In this document: positions 1 to 5,730 of the stretch, in pieces
How positions within the stretch are numbered: position 1 is the first letter of the stretch
Layout: every line of letters starts with the position of its first letter
From: Planctomycetota bacterium
GTDB lineage: Bacteria; Planctomycetota; Phycisphaerae; UBA1845; PWPN01
Assembly: GCA_016209665.1 (NCBI GenBank)
Contig: JACQVT010000246.1
Location: forward strand, 1-6,090
Length of the DNA stretch: 6,090 bases
Direction: 5' to 3'
Translations under genes and position numbers: made by a program
Notes under the pieces: model-generated
What the model saw: only the letters and a program-made list of their open reading frames with translations
Told to the model about the DNA's origin: nothing
The model's database searches: none

Positions 1-2
1 CG

Positions 3-269
3 TGCGGGACCGCGCCCATCGTGGACATGGGGGCGTATGAGTACGTGCCGCCGATTCCCGGTGACCTCGATCACGATGGAGACATCGATATCGACGATGT
101 CACGGCCCTCGCAGCTTGCGGATCAGGGCCCAACGTCTCTGTCACGAGTGAGTGTACTCCGGCCGATCTGGACCACGATGGCGACGTCGATCAATGCGAC
201 TTCGGAATGCTCCAACGATGTCTCAGCGGAGACGGCGTACCAGCCGACCCCGGCTGTTGCGGATTCTGA
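3..269 (+). CDS. C-terminal end of a secreted protein with a type I dockerin-like domain (partial, 5' end outside window)
   Basis: The frame is open from the left edge (first full codon at base 3) to TGA at 267-269, so only the last 88 residues are visible. The fragment opens with an IVDMGAYEY motif, which typically closes parallel beta-helix 'choice-of-anchor' or pectate-lyase-like domains in planctomycete surface proteins. A Pro linker (VPPIPG) follows, then two calcium-loop F-hand repeats, DLDHDGDIDIDD (bases about 63-98) and DLDHDGDVDQCD (about 165-200), spaced as in a dockerin. Cysteines in the second half (ECTPAD, QRCLSG, DPGCCG) match the ending usual in planctomycete dockerins and suggest disulfides in an exported protein. 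Such domains are thought to bind cohesins or anchor proteins at the surface; the partner is not visible here. The N-terminal catalytic or adhesive domain is unknown. The gene converges on lgt. Confidence 0.87.
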   Translation, partial: CGTAPIVDMGAYEYVPPIPGDLDHDGDIDIDDVTALAACGSGPNVSVTSECTPADLDHDGDVDQCDFGMLQRCLSGDGVPADPGCCGF

Positions 270-274
270 ATCTC

Positions 275-385
275 GGATTTTGGATTTTGGATTGGGGGCT
301 CGGCAATCGACAACCGGCAATCGGGCCTGCCCGCCGTGGCGGGAATCGGCAATCGAAAATCGAAAATCCAAAATCGGCAATGGGG
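275..385. repeat. Heptanucleotide repeat array arranged as an inverted repeat around a GC hairpin
   Basis: The gap between the convergent dockerin and lgt genes is built almost entirely of 7-base units. On the left are GGATTTT (275-281), GGATTTT (282-288) and GGATTGG (289-295), then GCAATCG (303-309), ACAACCG (310-316) and GCAATCG (317-323). On the right, AATCGGC, AATCGAA, AATCGAA, AATCCAA, AATCGGC and AATGGGG run in register from 344 to 385. Between the halves is a perfect 6-bp hairpin, CCCGCC-GT-GGCGGG (330-343). Bases 275-293 pair with 351-369 at 17 of 19 positions, so the A/T-rich heptads can form an outer stem. Similar GGATTTT/AAAATCC heptad strings are, to my knowledge, common between genes in planctomycetes and some cyanobacteria. 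There is no sign of a CRISPR. It might help end transcription from both sides, but no T-run follows the stem. Confidence 0.85.
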
Positions 386-409
386 CCGGTGGCTCGCGTC
401 GGGTGGAGT

Positions 410-1567
410 TCAACCGGCGGGGGTGACGGATTCGGTTGCCGTCGCGGGCTTGGGTTTGGCAGCGACGGGCACCCAGGGTTTGACGTTGGCCGCTCGCGGG
501 GGCATTTGGCGAATGGCGAGGAGGACCAGCAGGCAGACCAGCAGCACGCCCACGCTGACGCCCTGGGAGATGGTCAGGCCGAACGTGTCGTGTGGGTTGT
601 CGCTGCGGATGGCCTCCTCGATGAACCGCTCGACGGCGTACAGGATGAAGCCCAGCGGCATGACCGTGCCGTGGTGCGGCCGGCGGTAGAAGTACGCATT
701 CAGCAGGAACGCGAGCAGGATCGGCCCGATCGCGCCGTACAATTGCGACGGATGCAGCGGCAGCGTCCGGAACTCGGGCGAGGCCGACATGGCCAGCAGT
801 TGGTCCGGGGTATCGTCGAACCTTTCGTAGTGGCCGAGGATGGGCTCCAGGCCGCGCTCCAGCACGCTGCGCATCCGGGTGGCCGAGGCCAGCTTCTTCT
901 CGTCGCCCGCGGCCTGGGCTTTGGCCACGCCCTCCTCGGCCTTGGCCAGCTTGTCGCGCAGATCGGGTACGGAGTTTTTCATCAGGCTGCGCGGGAATGG
1001 CCCGCTCATGCCCGACGAGTCGACGAGGATGAGTTCGGCCGGAACGGTCACCTGCCGGTTCTCCCACTGCCGATTGAAGGGCGGGCTGCCGAAGGGAAAC
1101 TGCACCGCCCACGGCAGATGCGCCGAGCAGGTGCCGCCCCAGCAGCACCCGAACAGCAGGCACCCGATGCGACCGATGCCCATCCCCAGCAGCAGGCTCG
1201 GCGCGATGATGTCGGCATAGAGCCGACAGGGCAGCCGGCGGATCAGCCCGTACAGCAGGCAGCAGACGAACGCGGCGATGACCCCGCCGTAAATCTCGAA
1301 CCCCCCGGCCTGCAACTCGAAGATCCGCCGGGGCTGGTCGGCGAACTGGTCTTTCCAGTAATGGATCACGTAGAAGGCCCGAGCCCCGATGGTGCTGGTG
1401 ACCAGCGAGATGAACGCGAGGTTCAGGATGATGTCCGGGTCGGCTTTGACCCGCCGGGCCCGACGGGTGGCGCACCACGTGGACCCGAGAAACGCGATCA
1501 GCACCATCGCCCCATAGGAGGGCACCGTCAGGTGGATACCGGGGATGGTGAACAGTTCTGGATGCAT
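410..1567 (-). CDS. lgt: Prolipoprotein diacylglyceryl transferase (Lgt), 385 aa, with an enlarged periplasmic loop
   Basis: Lgt is the inner-membrane enzyme that moves a diacylglyceryl group from phosphatidylglycerol to the lipobox cysteine of prelipoproteins. Recognisable elements are the N-terminus HPELFTIPGIHLTVPSYG, GGFEIYGGVI (88-97, equivalent to the E. coli HGGL region with Tyr in place of His103, a known variant), the signature GRIGC (132-136, Arg equivalent to E. coli R143), LHPSQLYGA (271-279), and ERFIEEAIRSDNP (313-325, Arg in the R239 region). About seven hydrophobic segments are visible, near 15-33, 46-68, 92-110, 119-140, 277-293, 302-318 and 335-352. Residues about 171-268 form a long hydrophilic loop between GRIGC and HPSQLY, where E. 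coli has about 40. The C-terminus is a Pro/Ala/Lys-rich tail. I chose ATG at 1565-1567 because homologues begin at MHPELF; AGGCAG lies 8 bases upstream. An in-frame TTG at 1646-1648 would add 27 unrelated residues. Confidence 0.96.
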   Translation of the reverse strand: MHPELFTIPGIHLTVPSYGAMVLIAFLGSTWCATRRARRVKADPDIILNLAFISLVTSTIGARAFYVIHYWKDQFADQPRRIFELQAGGFEIYGGVIAAFVCCLLYGLIRRLPCRLYADIIAPSLLLGMGIGRIGCLLFGCCWGGTCSAHLPWAVQFPFGSPPFNRQWENRQVTVPAELILVDSSGMSGPFPRSLMKNSVPDLRDKLAKAEEGVAKAQAAGDEKKLASATRMRSVLERGLEPILGHYERFDDTPDQLLAMSASPEFRTLPLHPSQLYGAIGPILLAFLLNAYFYRRPHHGTVMPLGFILYAVERFIEEAIRSDNPHDTFGLTISQGVSVGVLLVCLLVLLAIRQMPPRAANVKPWVPVAAKPKPATATESVTPAG

Positions 1568-1779
1568 GCGTTCGTCTGCCTGATGTCGTTGAGTCCGGCC
1601 AACCGCGCGGCCGGTCGGATACTCCACGGCGAAAAACCCAGCCGGCAAACTTAACGCCCCCGCCGGGCCGTGTCCACGCGGCCGCGCGACGGCACGCGCC
1701 TACCGGTGCAACCAATCCTGGCCATCTTGGGGGGCGGGCATCCTAACCCGCCTCAACCGCCACGACCGGATGGTGTTTT
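1568..1779. other. Leader region upstream of lgt, no recognised element
   Basis: This GC-rich stretch lies between the lgt start and the large inverted repeat. The reverse strand should carry the lgt promoter, but I see no convincing -35/-10 pair. No tRNA, riboswitch or small gene could be supported. A weak Shine-Dalgarno-like AGGCAG for lgt sits at 1576-1581 on the reverse strand. Confidence 0.5.
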
Positions 1780-1867
1780 CAGAGCCCGGAGCGCAAGCGA
1801 CGGGTTGCCTCGACGACCACGGGCGCGAGGTGCTCAAGGCAACCCGTCGCTTGCGCTCGGGGCTCTG
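1780..1867. repeat. Large inverted repeat: 31-bp arms, one mismatch, 26-base loop
   Basis: The left arm at 1780-1810 (beginning CAGAGCCCGGAGCGC, ending GGGTTGCCT) is the reverse complement of 1837-1867 at 30 of 31 positions; the only mismatch is at base 1788. The loop is 1811-1836. Its core, GAGCGCAAGCGACGGGTTGCC, resembles a palindromic sequence that I recall as dispersed many times in planctomycete genomes, so this is probably one copy of a mobile or amplified palindrome. It sits 38 bases after the oxidoreductase stop codon and upstream of lgt, on the shared reverse strand, so it could block read-through or protect the 3' end of the oxidoreductase transcript. It is not a canonical intrinsic terminator, because neither strand has a T-run after the stem. 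Confidence 0.9.
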
Positions 1868-1905
1868 ACATGGGTTGCCGTGCGCGCCATGTGTTCCGGG
1901 TCGCT

Positions 1906-3720
1906 TCACGGCGCATGGAGGTTGGCGCTGAGTCGAGCGAGGACATCGGGCTGCTCGAACGGCAGCACCTGCACGGTTTCGAAGCGGCTGTCGGCGGGTC
2001 CCACGTCGTCGTACCACATGATGGGCGCGCCGCGGCGGACCAGCCGGCGCTGCAGTTCCCGTAGATGCGCGATCTGATGGCGAACGTCGTGAGGCGTCAG
2101 GCCGCGTTCGACGCACAGCGCGGCCGTCAGGCCCGCCGCCTCGCCGATGGCCCACTCGACGGGATGCAGGCGGTAACAGCCGTTGGTGATGTGCGTGGTG
2201 CCGATGTTCTTGCACCCGGCGAGCAGGTTGATCGTCTGCCGCGGGATCAGCGCGCCGAGCGGAATCTGAAACGGCTTGCTCGGATCGAAGAGCAGCGGCC
2301 GGCGGCGTTTGCTCTCGTGCAGGTCGAGGGCATAGTGCCCGATGCCGACGCTGTCGTCGTAGTGCACCGCCCGCGGGCCCGGTGAGTCCTTGGCGGTCAC
2401 CTCCGGCTCGAGGATCGTTTTGACCGCGCGGATTCGCCTCGACTCGCGGATGTAGGGGAACTTGACGAGGCCGTGGTCGGTGCCGGCCACGTCGGGCCGG
2501 AGCTTGAACTCCGGGTAGCCGCGCCCGCCGTCGTCGCGGGCGACCTCGGTCTGAAGCCATCGTAGGAACGCGAAGCTGAGGTTGCGGGCGGCCTGAAGCT
2601 GGACGATCTGCTCGCGGGGATCGTCGACGAGGATGCTCCCATCGCGGTAGTCGTTGCCGGACCAGTTGATCAGGGCGATGTCGTGCGGATACGCCGGGTC
2701 GTCGAACTGGCTGGAGTCGATCGTCCGCCGGTAGGTCCAGAACGCGCCGGGCAAACCCGGCCGCGCCTCCAGAACGCCGTAGGTGAGCACCCGGCCCTTC
2801 CCGTAGTCGAGCGTGAGGGTGAACGGCTGTTCGTCGCGGCTGCGGGCGTAGTTCGGGGGTTCGTCGATCACGTGCCGCTCGCCGGGACAATGCTCGATAA
2901 AGAACGAGTACGTGAAGCTCTGGACGTCCTCGGCATCGGCGGCGTCGGCAGCGTTGGGTTCGCCGGTCTCGGCGCGCGGCTCCGCGCCGATGACGAACTC
3001 CGCCGCGCCCAGGGCGAGCAGGTCGCCGAGTTCGGTCGCATCGATGAACATCGTCCCGCGAGCCCGGTACCGCCGGCCGCGGTCCAGATCGACCAGGTCG
3101 ACGTGGCTCACCCGGTCTTTCTCCATCCCGACGGCAAAGGCCTTGCACCGCCGATGGACCTGGAGCCTGCCGGCCGCCCGATGGGGCGCGAGTGTCTCAT
3201 CGAAAACCTGCACGGCCGCCTTCGGTTCGAACGACATCGAGCCCCAGTTCCGGCCGGGACTGAAGCGGGGGTTCGCCGCGGCCTCAGGCCGCAGTTTGGC
3301 GTGCCGACGGTAGTGGTCTCGGATCGCGCTGCGGAGGGCCATGTAGCCGCGCGTGGCGCCGGTGGTTTCGATGCGCCCGTTGTCGTCGAGGGCGGTAACA
3401 CCCTGGCTGGTGGCCTGCCCGCCGAGCCAATCCGTCTCCTCGGAGAGGCACACCGATCGGCCGGCCTCGCAAGCGGCGATGGCTGCCGCCACGCCCCCGA
3501 GCCCACCGCCGACGATGACCACGTCCGCCCGAATCTCCTCGCCGGGGTCCGCAGGACCATCGACTCGAACGACCCGGAGTTGTTGAATGTCCACCACCTC
3601 CAAGCTTCGCGCTGCCGCGCCGGTTCCCGCCCGCAGCGGGTGAGCGCCGCCGGCCAGCCAGCATGCAGCGCCTGCGTGCAGTGTTCGCTCGATCAGTCGA
3701 CGACGGGTGAGTCGGCTCAT
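1906..3720 (-). CDS. Tat-exported FAD-dependent oxidoreductase (FAD_oxidored-type), 604 aa
   Basis: This is a flavoprotein with an N-terminal Rossmann fold. Residues 1-31 are a likely twin-arginine signal: TRRRLIE at 5-11, then a short Ala/Gly/Leu hydrophobic stretch, so it is probably exported folded with its cofactor. The dinucleotide-binding motif VIVGGGLGG (68-76) is followed by the acidic end of strand 2 and DWLGGQ (97-102). DATELGD (227-233) and the C-terminal block LLAGCKNIGTTHITNGCYR through VEWAIGEAAG (499-530) are typical of the FAD-dependent oxidoreductases assigned to PF12831. The substrate is unknown; in planctomycetes these enzymes often lie near carbohydrate-degradation genes, which are not visible here apart from the dockerin fragment. 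ATG at 3718-3720 was chosen because the Tat motif follows at once and GAGGA lies 7 bases upstream; an extension to 3756 would add 12 residues before the signal. The gene is divergent from the creatininase-family gene. Confidence 0.9.
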   Translation of the reverse strand: MSRLTRRRLIERTLHAGAACWLAGGAHPLRAGTGAAARSLEVVDIQQLRVVRVDGPADPGEEIRADVVIVGGGLGGVAAAIAACEAGRSVCLSEETDWLGGQATSQGVTALDDNGRIETTGATRGYMALRSAIRDHYRRHAKLRPEAAANPRFSPGRNWGSMSFEPKAAVQVFDETLAPHRAAGRLQVHRRCKAFAVGMEKDRVSHVDLVDLDRGRRYRARGTMFIDATELGDLLALGAAEFVIGAEPRAETGEPNAADAADAEDVQSFTYSFFIEHCPGERHVIDEPPNYARSRDEQPFTLTLDYGKGRVLTYGVLEARPGLPGAFWTYRRTIDSSQFDDPAYPHDIALINWSGNDYRDGSILVDDPREQIVQLQAARNLSFAFLRWLQTEVARDDGGRGYPEFKLRPDVAGTDHGLVKFPYIRESRRIRAVKTILEPEVTAKDSPGPRAVHYDDSVGIGHYALDLHESKRRRPLLFDPSKPFQIPLGALIPRQTINLLAGCKNIGTTHITNGCYRLHPVEWAIGEAAGLTAALCVERGLTPHDVRHQIAHLRELQRRLVRRGAPIMWYDDVGPADSRFETVQVLPFEQPDVLARLSANLHAP

Positions 3721-3727
3721 GTGTGTG

Positions 3728-3732
3728 TCCTC
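3728..3732 (-). promoter_or_regulatory. Ribosome binding site of the FAD oxidoreductase gene
   Basis: The reverse strand reads GAGGA here, 7 bases before ATG at 3720-3718. It supports this start over in-frame codons further upstream. No clear -35/-10 pair was found for the gene. Confidence 0.7.
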
Positions 3733-3775
3733 GGTTCGCCCCTGAAACCACGGCACTCGCTGTGCGCCCCGAAGT

Positions 3776-3785
3776 GCTCCGGAGC
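3776..3785. repeat. Short perfect palindrome GCTCCGGAGC
   Basis: This 10-base perfect palindrome lies within GAAGTGCTCCGGAGCGACAC, a string of the type repeated between genes in planctomycetes (from memory, not checked). It lies about 55 bases upstream of the oxidoreductase start and 17 bases outside the first double-hairpin unit, so it is probably part of the same repeat cluster. An operator role cannot be excluded. Confidence 0.5.
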
Positions 3786-3802
3786 GACACGGCGTCCTGC
3801 CA

Positions 3803-3847
3803 GCCCCGCAGGGGCGGTGGTCAACAGCCCAGGGCGTGAGCCCTGGG
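3803..3847 (+). repeat. REP-like double-hairpin unit, copy A
   Basis: Two stem-loops lie in tandem: GCCCC-GCA-GGGGC (3803-3815) and CCCAGGGC-GTGA-GCCCTGGG (3828-3847). Written as GCCCCGnnGGGGC, a 12-base spacer, then CnnAGGGCGTGAGCCCT, the same layout occurs on the opposite strand at 3941-3986. No coding sequence crosses it with confidence. It resembles repetitive extragenic palindromes; no transposase that would mobilise it is visible in the window. Confidence 0.8.
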
Positions 3848-3877
3848 GACGGGGACGTTCAATCTCATCCTCTCTTC

Positions 3878-3910
3878 CTTCAGGAGGGCGGCTTCGCCGC
3901 CCTCCTGAAG
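3878..3910. repeat. Perfect 15-bp hairpin with a 3-base loop at the centre of the repeat cluster
   Basis: CTTCAGGAGGGCGGC (3878-3892) pairs perfectly with GCCGCCCTCCTGAAG (3896-3910) around the loop TTC. It lies nearly midway between the two inverted double-hairpin units. The flanks are pyrimidine-rich on the left (CCTCTCTTC) and purine-rich on the right (AAAAGAAGA). On the reverse strand the stem is followed by GGAAGAGAGG rather than a T-run, so a classical terminator is unlikely on either strand. Confidence 0.85.
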
Positions 3911-3940
3911 AAAAGAAGACTGTCGTGGTGCGTGTGTTCT

Positions 3941-3986
3941 CCGAGGGCTCACGCCCTCGGCTTCTCACGATCGCCCCGTTCGGGGC
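3941..3986 (-). repeat. REP-like double-hairpin unit, copy B, inverted relative to copy A
   Basis: CCGAGGGC-TCAC-GCCCTCGG (3941-3960) is followed by GCCCCG-TT-CGGGGC (3973-3986). Read on the reverse strand, the order, loop sequence (GTGA in the AGGGC stem) and spacer length match copy A, with compensating changes in the stems: the CCCAGGGC stem of copy A corresponds to CCGAGGGC here, and the partner arm changes too. Paired changes of this kind suggest that the folded structure is kept. Confidence 0.8.
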
Positions 3987-4145
3987 TTTTCAACCCCATT
4001 CTTCCCAACCTGGGTTTCACGATTCTACACAGGTTCCTGACAATCCTCTATCGCTGCGAAGCCCAACGCCTGCCCGTTTGGACCACCGCCCTTGCGGCGG
4101 GTACAAATGTCGGAATTGGCTGGTTCACGTAAAGGTTCTCGATCC
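3987..4145. other. Upstream region of the creatininase-family gene, small stem-loops only
   Basis: The stretch contains CCCA-ACC-TGGG (4004-4014) and CCGCC-CTTGC-GGCGG (4086-4100), in the style of the repeat cluster to its left. I see no convincing promoter: CTGACA (4037-4042) has no good -10 at the expected distance. An in-frame TTG at 4092 could lengthen the creatininase protein by 23 residues but would bury its Tat signal. Confidence 0.45.
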
Positions 4146-4152
4146 AAGAGGG
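4146..4152 (+). promoter_or_regulatory. Ribosome binding site of the creatininase-family gene
   Basis: AAGAGGG lies 8 bases before ATG at 4161-4163. It supports that start over the upstream in-frame TTG at 4092. Confidence 0.7.
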
Positions 4153-4160
4153 CAACGTTC

Positions 4161-5147
4161 ATGCATGGTAACGTGACGCGTCGGCAGGTCATCCAGGGCG
4201 CGGCCTTGGTTGGCGCAGTGGTAACCACCGGGCAGCCGGCTCTCAGCCAAGGCTCGTCCGCCGCTCCGCCCGTGCGGCCGAAGGTCCGCTGGACGGAGAT
4301 GTTGCCGGACGAACTGTTGGAAGCGATCCGCCCACATCCGATCTGCTACTGCGCCTACGGCCTCGCCGAGCCGCATGGTCCGTACTGTGCGCTCGGGCTG
4401 GATTGGATCAAGGCCGAGGGGATTGTCGAGCGGGCGGCACGGCAGCATGGCGGCGTGGTGGCGCCGTCGTTCGCCTGGCACGTGCAGGATCGGCCGTACT
4501 TCGACTGGCTCGGCCAGCGGGGTGTCCGGCAGACGCTCTGCAGCGCCATCCCCGCGGACTTGTGGCTGCGGATGGCGTTGTACCAGATCCGGGCCATCGA
4601 CGCTCGCGGCTTTCACGGCGGAGTCTTGATCACCGGTCATTACGGCGGGCTTGAGAAAGACCTCCGGCTGCTCTGCGAATACTACCGCCGCCGCACCGGT
4701 TCGCCGCTTCAGCTCTTTGCCGCTGCCGACGCCGAGCTGATCCACGTGCCCGGCTACGCCGGCGATCACGCGGGCATCACCGAGACCTCCCAATTGATGG
4801 CCCTGCGGCCCAAGTTGGTGGATCTGTCGCGGAAGGCCGAGGGCTGGCCGAGCGGCCGCTGGGCGGGTTGCGATTTCCCCCTGCCCGACGGTCGCAGCCC
4901 GAATGCCGAGATCGGCGAGCGGATCGTCGCCAGCCAGATCGCCCGGCTGGGTGAAATCCAGACGCAACTGCTTGCTGCGTTCAAGCCTCGCGAGAACTGG
5001 CAGGCGCCGTCGCTCACCGATGCCGAGAGTATCTGGCACCGCTTCGAGAGCCTGACCCGCAAGTATTGGTGGTGCTCGCTGACGCTGGAGGAGAATGATC
5101 AGCACAAGGATCTGACCTTCCCCGGCTGGCCGGCCCTGGGAGAATAG
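4161..5147 (+). CDS. Tat-exported creatininase-family (creatinine amidohydrolase-like) metal-dependent hydrolase, 328 aa
   Basis: The family (PF02633) contains metal-dependent amidohydrolases such as creatininase and the mycofactocin peptidase MftE. Residues 1-29 look like a twin-arginine signal: VTRRQVIQG at 5-13, a hydrophobic Ala/Val stretch, then PALSQ as a possible cleavage site. The first metal-binding segment is GLAEPHGPYCALGLD (67-81), giving Glu70, His72 and Asp81 as likely ligands. The second is ITGHYGG (157-163) with His160. GDHAGITETSQLMALRP (201-217) matches the family block HAGxxETSxxLAxxP. Pseudomonas creatininase has GHYE, whose Glu is a ligand; here Gly162 stands there, as in the many NGHGGN members. 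The substrate cannot be deduced, and true creatininase activity is doubtful for an exported protein. It is longer than the usual 240-270 residues because of the signal and a C-terminal extension (about 275-328) rich in Trp. TAG is at 5145-5147. Confidence 0.86.
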   Translation: MHGNVTRRQVIQGAALVGAVVTTGQPALSQGSSAAPPVRPKVRWTEMLPDELLEAIRPHPICYCAYGLAEPHGPYCALGLDWIKAEGIVERAARQHGGVVAPSFAWHVQDRPYFDWLGQRGVRQTLCSAIPADLWLRMALYQIRAIDARGFHGGVLITGHYGGLEKDLRLLCEYYRRRTGSPLQLFAAADAELIHVPGYAGDHAGITETSQLMALRPKLVDLSRKAEGWPSGRWAGCDFPLPDGRSPNAEIGERIVASQIARLGEIQTQLLAAFKPRENWQAPSLTDAESIWHRFESLTRKYWWCSLTLEENDQHKDLTFPGWPALGE

Positions 5148-5196
5148 GGCCAATCAAAGGTATGTCAAAATGAGCTGCGTCCCCTTTGATTTGGCC
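5148..5196 (+). terminator. Stem-loop just after the creatininase-family stop codon (possible terminator or element remnant)
   Basis: GGCCAATCAAAGG (5148-5160) pairs with CCTTTGATTTGGCC (5183-5196), giving 13 bp with one bulged base and a 22-base loop. It begins directly after the TAG, which suits a transcript end. The next bases are TCCTCCTGTCTT, pyrimidine-rich but not a T-run, so termination is plausible rather than shown. Alternatively it is the remnant of an inserted palindromic element. Confidence 0.5.
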
Positions 5197-5696
5197 TCCT
5201 CCTGTCTTGACCGAGGTTGATGGCTGAGAGCTGACAGATACACGCGGAAGACTCCCGAGTCATCCGGGAGACCTTCGATCACCACCTTAGCCCGCTGACG
5301 CCGCCAAGGCATTAACAGGAGTGCTTCGGAGGGATCGGGAGGTCCGTCAGGGCACCAACGAGGGATGAAATGGCTTCCATCGCGTGACGCTCAGGCGAGC
5401 AAGATAGAGGATCTGGCAGGTAGGAGCGTGGTCCACACGCTGGAGAGGCCCCTTTCAGTCTCGCTGAAAAACAGCGCTATTCGTGTCTTTAAGGCGATTG
5501 GGCCACCGAGTAACCATTCACAGGTCAAATCTGTAAGTGATTGCAGATCAATGAGTTAGCGTTATCGTGATTGACCACGAGAGTATCTTTTGAATGGCCA
5601 TAACCCTTTGGATCAAAACGATTTATGGCACCAGCCCATCAGCCCCGTGAACGGCTACGGCCACCAACTTTTTCGGAGGAGAACCCGATTTTTCAT
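5197..5696. other. Non-coding stretch of lower GC content, no gene recognised
   Basis: No frame in this 500-base stretch looks like a real gene. Base composition shifts: 5461-5580 is 45% GC (54 of 120) against 63% for 4921-4980 inside the preceding gene. Small stem-loops are CTCCCG/CGGGAG (5252-5257 with 5265-5270), CGCTG-AAAAA-CAGCG (5462-5476) and ACAG/CTGT near 5520-5534. A frame of 64 codons at 5365-5559 has GAGGG only one base before its ATG and no recognisable family. No tRNA or riboswitch could be supported. It may be decayed sequence or carry an unrecognised small RNA. Confidence 0.5.
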
Positions 5697-5724
5697 TTGC
5701 CCTAGCGAAAGGCTTCGCTACAAT
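5697..5724 (+). promoter_or_regulatory. Predicted sigma70-type promoter of the BlaI-family gene
   Basis: TTGCCC (5697-5702, 4 of 6 to TTGACA) and TACAAT (5719-5724, 5 of 6 to TATAAT) are separated by 16 bases. Transcription would begin near 5731, leaving a leader of about 60 bases before the ATG. The placement of the two dyads on and just after this promoter supports the call. Confidence 0.65.
5704..5719. promoter_or_regulatory. Operator-like dyad O1, between -35 and -10
   Basis: AGCGAAAGGCTTCGCT is a 16-base dyad with 7-base arms when flanking T5703 and A5720 are included (TAGCGAA-AGGC-TTCGCTA). It fills the promoter spacer and touches the -10 box, so bound protein would exclude RNA polymerase. 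It differs from O2 at two central bases. The inferred ligand is the BlaI-family protein encoded 86 bases downstream. Confidence 0.7.
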
Positions 5725-5730
5725 GTGGCT

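Noticed and set aside
275..385. Possible CRISPR array
   Set aside because: The units are 7 bases and contiguous, with no unique spacers and no cas genes.
152..1654. Long open frame of 500 codons on the + strand, opposite lgt
   Set aside because: It is a shadow of the high-GC lgt gene. Its translation is rich in Arg, Gln and Gly without any domain, whereas the reverse strand encodes complete Lgt motifs.
123..1715. Open frame of 530 codons on the - strand in another frame over lgt
   Set aside because: The product is Arg/Pro/Gly-rich and of low complexity, runs through the heptad array and overlaps the dockerin gene. It lacks a family.
1780..1867. Standard intrinsic terminator for the FAD oxidoreductase
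   Set aside because: The loop is 26 bases and no T-run follows the stem on either strand. It was kept as a repeat with a possible transcript-end role.
2920..2970. Triplet-like GGCGTCGGC repeats encoding an Ala/Asp-rich stretch in the oxidoreductase (about residues 254-266)
   Set aside because: Acidic, Ala-rich loops at this place are common in this oxidoreductase family, and the run is too short to be a notable expansion.
1700..3148. Open frame of 482 codons on the - strand over the FAD oxidoreductase
   Set aside because: It is an out-of-frame reading of the oxidoreductase and crosses the 31-bp inverted repeat. The product is Arg-rich with no motif.
2683..4176. Open frame of 497 codons on the + strand opposite the FAD oxidoreductase
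   Set aside because: It is antisense to clear FAD-binding motifs, reads through the REP-like cluster, and has no recognisable domain.
4125..5153. Open frame of 342 codons on the - strand opposite the creatininase-family gene
   Set aside because: It is antisense to a gene with a Tat signal and metal-binding motifs. The product shows no family.
5365..5559. Open frame of 64 codons in the low-GC stretch
   Set aside because: The GAGGG is one base from the ATG, too close to serve; there is no known motif and the length is expected by chance at this GC content.
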